A DNA stretch of 64,000 nucleotides from Bacteroidota bacterium. GTDB taxonomy: Bacteria > Bacteroidota > Bacteroidia > 2-12-FULL-35-15. Below the pieces are notes generated by a model. The model worked only from the letters and a program-made list of their open reading frames with translations, was not told the DNA's origin and did no database searches. The stretch lies in contig JAQZBR010000004.1 of the NCBI GenBank assembly GCA_029237775.1, positions 186,001 to 250,000 on the forward strand. Direction: 5' to 3'. Shown here piece after piece: positions 61,896-64,000 of the stretch; position 1 is the stretch's first letter; every line of letters begins with the position of its first letter. A program made the position numbers and the translations under genes.

Positions 61896-64000
61896 TTAAA
61901 AATCAAGACTTAACGACAAATGCCAGATCGGTTTCATAACAATTCCATCCTGTACTCCCCATGCCCTGTCGAGGCGGATAAAGTACCCGAACAGCCTGCT
62001 TCTGATCCCCCATCCATATCCTGCAACGAGCGGATCATGCTGAGTCTTTAATGTGATCACCAATGGATCCTGATAGATCACTTCCGAGTTCAGTGAATTT
62101 TTATCCGAGTAGGGATTTGGCCCGGTCCACGCAGTTCCTACATCACCAAAAGCAATGATCTGAAAATTCTGAATGAAGTCGGCACGGATAGGACGCTTGT
62201 ATAAATAACGGAAGATCGGAAAACGGATCTCACTGTTCCATACAGCAAAGCTGTTTCCATTACGCACATTCTGATAAAACCCGCGCATATTGGTCGCAAG
62301 GGTCTGATAAGCATAGTTCTGGTCGGTGGCGATATTTGTGGTGTTGTCAAATTTGGCTCCGAACCAATTATCCACTCCGCCCATGTAATAGATCAGCTTT
62401 TGTTTCCCGAAAGAAGTGCTGGTGGCAATTCTGTTTGCCCAGATAAGATCACGGTGGATCTTTTTATAATATCTCCAATCCATTCCTAATACAAAAAAGT
62501 CTGTGTCTTCTTTATCGATCTGACGATAGTACTCTGCAAACAATTTCCCTCTTAAGCCATTATAAAGATTCAATCCGCGTTTGATCGTGTTGTCATAAAC
62601 GTACTCAAGCTTTGCAGAACCCCAGTTTTCATACTGATTGCGCTGCTGCAGATTTACGCTGTCAGTTGCAAGGAAGACCGTACGGTCATTCCTGTATGCG
62701 ATCGAACCTCTAAGACTTGCCACTTCACTGAAGGGATATTTAAGAATATACCTTGCATCGTGAGAATGAACTTTTACCAGGGAACCTCCACCACTGGAAT
62801 TCAATAACCCCTGACGGTGAATAACGATCTGCCTGTCAAGATTTCTCATCCTGTCTTCATAACTCAGAAAAAATTCATTGCTGTTAAAATCGCCAGAGAA
62901 TCTCATTCCACCTGTGATGCGATAATCTTCAAAAAGATCACTCATTCCAATTTTAAAGAATGCATTTAAGCCGGGATTCAGATAGATCGGGCTGCCACCA
63001 CCGGTGAATTTCTGATATGAATTGTTCAGGAAAGAATTGTCAAGCTGGGAAACAACATAATCAACGGAATAGTTTGTATTGTAATTTCTTTGTTTACCGA
63101 GAACAAACTCATCGGTTTTAATTACGCTTGTTGAATCCATGTTAGCAACTTTAACTTCCTTTTGCGGTTGCTCTTTAGGAGTTTTAGGCTTCTCGTTCTG
63201 GAAGCTGTAATTATTTATGTCTACTTCATTGGAATCTTTTTTCTCTGCAATATTAATGATCACTTTTACATCATCAGCTTGCGGAGAATTATTGATCGCG
63301 TTATTTTTTGTTTCCTGTTCAACCTGTTCTTTTTTCTCGATCCTGTCGCGATAATCACGGTATGAAGTATTCTTCAGATCAAGAGATGTTAATGATGCCG
63401 CGGGCACGATTGGCTCTACATACATTTTGTACTTACCGTTCTCAAAAATGATCTGGGTTAATTTGTTAGCCTTAACATTCACATCCTGTTGAAGAATGCT
63501 TCGCTGGTAATTCGTTACCGGAAAAGAAGTTGCGACCGTTCTGTAATGCGCTGCTGTGTCAACAAACGAGATCACACTGTCGAAACGTGTAATGTAACGA
63601 TTACGGATTCCGTTAAGATCGCTCAGATAAGAAATATGCGTACTGTCATAATCCGCAGGATACATCTCATCAATACCAGGAGTATTTGTGATCCTTTTTA
63701 ACACCGGTGATTTACTCACATTATCAAAGACAAAAAGATCTTTATGAGGATTTCCATCCGGGCGTTTCTTTTTTGTATCGAAAAATAAAGTATCCTGCGG
63801 CCGGTTGGAAGCAAAAACGATCTCTTTTGAACCGTGAACGAAACGCGGGTGAAGATCGTCATATATATCTTTGGTTATCTGATCGTATCCATTTGACGCT
63901 GCAGTGAAAATGAAAAGATCCGTCTGGCCTTTCTGAACGGCAGACATGACAAACTTTTTACCGTCATCATTATATGAGTAATCCAGGATCTTTTCGAAAC
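61896..64000 (-). CDS. TolB-like propeller plus Omp85-type outer-membrane barrel protein (5' end cut by window)
   Basis: At least 700 residues. The frame stays open to the window edge, so the Met at 63947 is internal and the N-terminus is missing. The visible N-terminal part has PD40 propeller blades (DLHPRFVHGSKEIVFASNRPQ, DEMYPADYDSTHISYLSDL). A charged linker of about 100 residues (near 205-275, with EKKEQVEQETKNN) follows. The C-terminal ~400 residues form a beta-barrel. Its motif NMRGFYQNVRNGNSFAVWNSE, then IRFPI, matches the RGF element of Omp85/BamA proteins, and the last strand ends in F (LSLSLDF). It should sit in the outer membrane with the propeller in the periplasm. Cargo and function are unknown. 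Confidence 0.8.
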   Translation of the reverse strand, partial: FEKILDYSYNDDGKKFVMSAVQKGQTDLFIFTAASNGYDQITKDIYDDLHPRFVHGSKEIVFASNRPQDTLFFDTKKKRPDGNPHKDLFVFDNVSKSPVLKRITNTPGIDEMYPADYDSTHISYLSDLNGIRNRYITRFDSVISFVDTAAHYRTVATSFPVTNYQRSILQQDVNVKANKLTQIIFENGKYKMYVEPIVPAASLTSLDLKNTSYRDYRDRIEKKEQVEQETKNNAINNSPQADDVKVIINIAEKKDSNEVDINNYSFQNEKPKTPKEQPQKEVKVANMDSTSVIKTDEFVLGKQRNYNTNYSVDYVVSQLDNSFLNNSYQKFTGGGSPIYLNPGLNAFFKIGMSDLFEDYRITGGMRFSGDFNSNEFFLSYEDRMRNLDRQIVIHRQGLLNSSGGGSLVKVHSHDARYILKYPFSEVASLRGSIAYRNDRTVFLATDSVNLQQRNQYENWGSAKLEYVYDNTIKRGLNLYNGLRGKLFAEYYRQIDKEDTDFFVLGMDWRYYKKIHRDLIWANRIATSTSFGKQKLIYYMGGVDNWFGAKFDNTTNIATDQNYAYQTLATNMRGFYQNVRNGNSFAVWNSEIRFPIFRYLYKRPIRADFIQNFQIIAFGDVGTAWTGPNPYSDKNSLNSEVIYQDPLVITLKTQHDPLVAGYGWGIRSRLFGYFIRLDRAWGVQDGIVMKPIWHLSLSLDF

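Noticed and set aside
63945-63947. The ATG at 63947 as true start of the propeller-barrel gene
   Set aside because: The frame continues upstream without a stop to the window end, with propeller-like sequence (FEKILDYSYNDDGKKFV) just before it, so the Met is internal.

Overview
The window reads as a gene-dense chromosomal segment of a moderately AT-rich member of the Bacteroidota. The pointers are gldB and gldC next to an EngB GTPase, at least five secreted proteins with a type IX secretion (T9SS) C-terminal sorting domain, a PorV/PorQ-family protein beside a gingipain-type (C25) peptidase, SprB repeats, and promoters of the TTG-N19/20-TAnnTTTG type with no clear Shine-Dalgarno sequences. I saw no rRNA, tRNA, CRISPR array, insertion sequence or phage gene. 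No gene-free gap exceeds 300 bases. The right end cuts an outer-membrane protein gene at its 5' side.

Layout. 1-3.1 kb: an outer-membrane barrel protein, gldB-gldC and engB. 3.1-9.5 kb: two T9SS cargo proteins around an acyltransferase pair resembling the glycine-lipid enzymes GlsB/GlsA and a secreted START-domain protein. 9.5-13.7 kb: ferrochelatase, dihydrolipoyl dehydrogenase and apolipoprotein N-acyltransferase. 13.8-20.5 kb: a PorV/PorQ-like barrel, a 1670-residue C25 peptidase and a small secreted protein in one transcription unit. 20.6-24.9 kb: methyltransferase, polyprenyl-phosphate-type GT2 and two polytopic membrane proteins. 25.0-27.4 kb: pssA, purS, a small secreted protein and gmhA. 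27.4-33.7 kb: an Omp28-type T9SS protein and a large SprB-repeat adhesin. 33.8-40.1 kb: a YifB ATPase, a TPR/PD40 envelope protein, lipoprotein MsrB, YceI, YdeI and an alpha/beta hydrolase.

40.1-53.1 kb is a surface-glycan region: a TMTC-like membrane TPR protein, an SDR, a FdtA/FdtB/FdtC-like set predicted to make a dTDP-3-acylamino-3,6-dideoxyhexose, two DPM-type GT2 enzymes, two convergent paralogous membrane proteins, an acyltransferase-3 protein, a DUF2304 protein and a KpsF/KdsD sugar-phosphate isomerase. 53.3-64 kb: recQ, another T9SS protein, a cystathionine gamma-synthase-family enzyme, a GT-C-like membrane protein, an M20 amidohydrolase with a half-size TSUP transporter, and a TolB-propeller/Omp85-barrel protein.

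The common theme is the envelope: secretion and anchoring of large surface proteins (T9SS, gliding), lipid and lipoprotein maturation (GlsA/B, Lnt, PssA), and glycan building blocks (GmhA, KdsD, the deoxyamino-sugar set and several lipid-linked glycosyltransferase modules). The least ordinary pieces are the PorV-like/C25 peptidase unit, the propeller-barrel fusion at the right edge, the convergent membrane paralogues, and the exact 231-bp periodicity in the adhesin gene.
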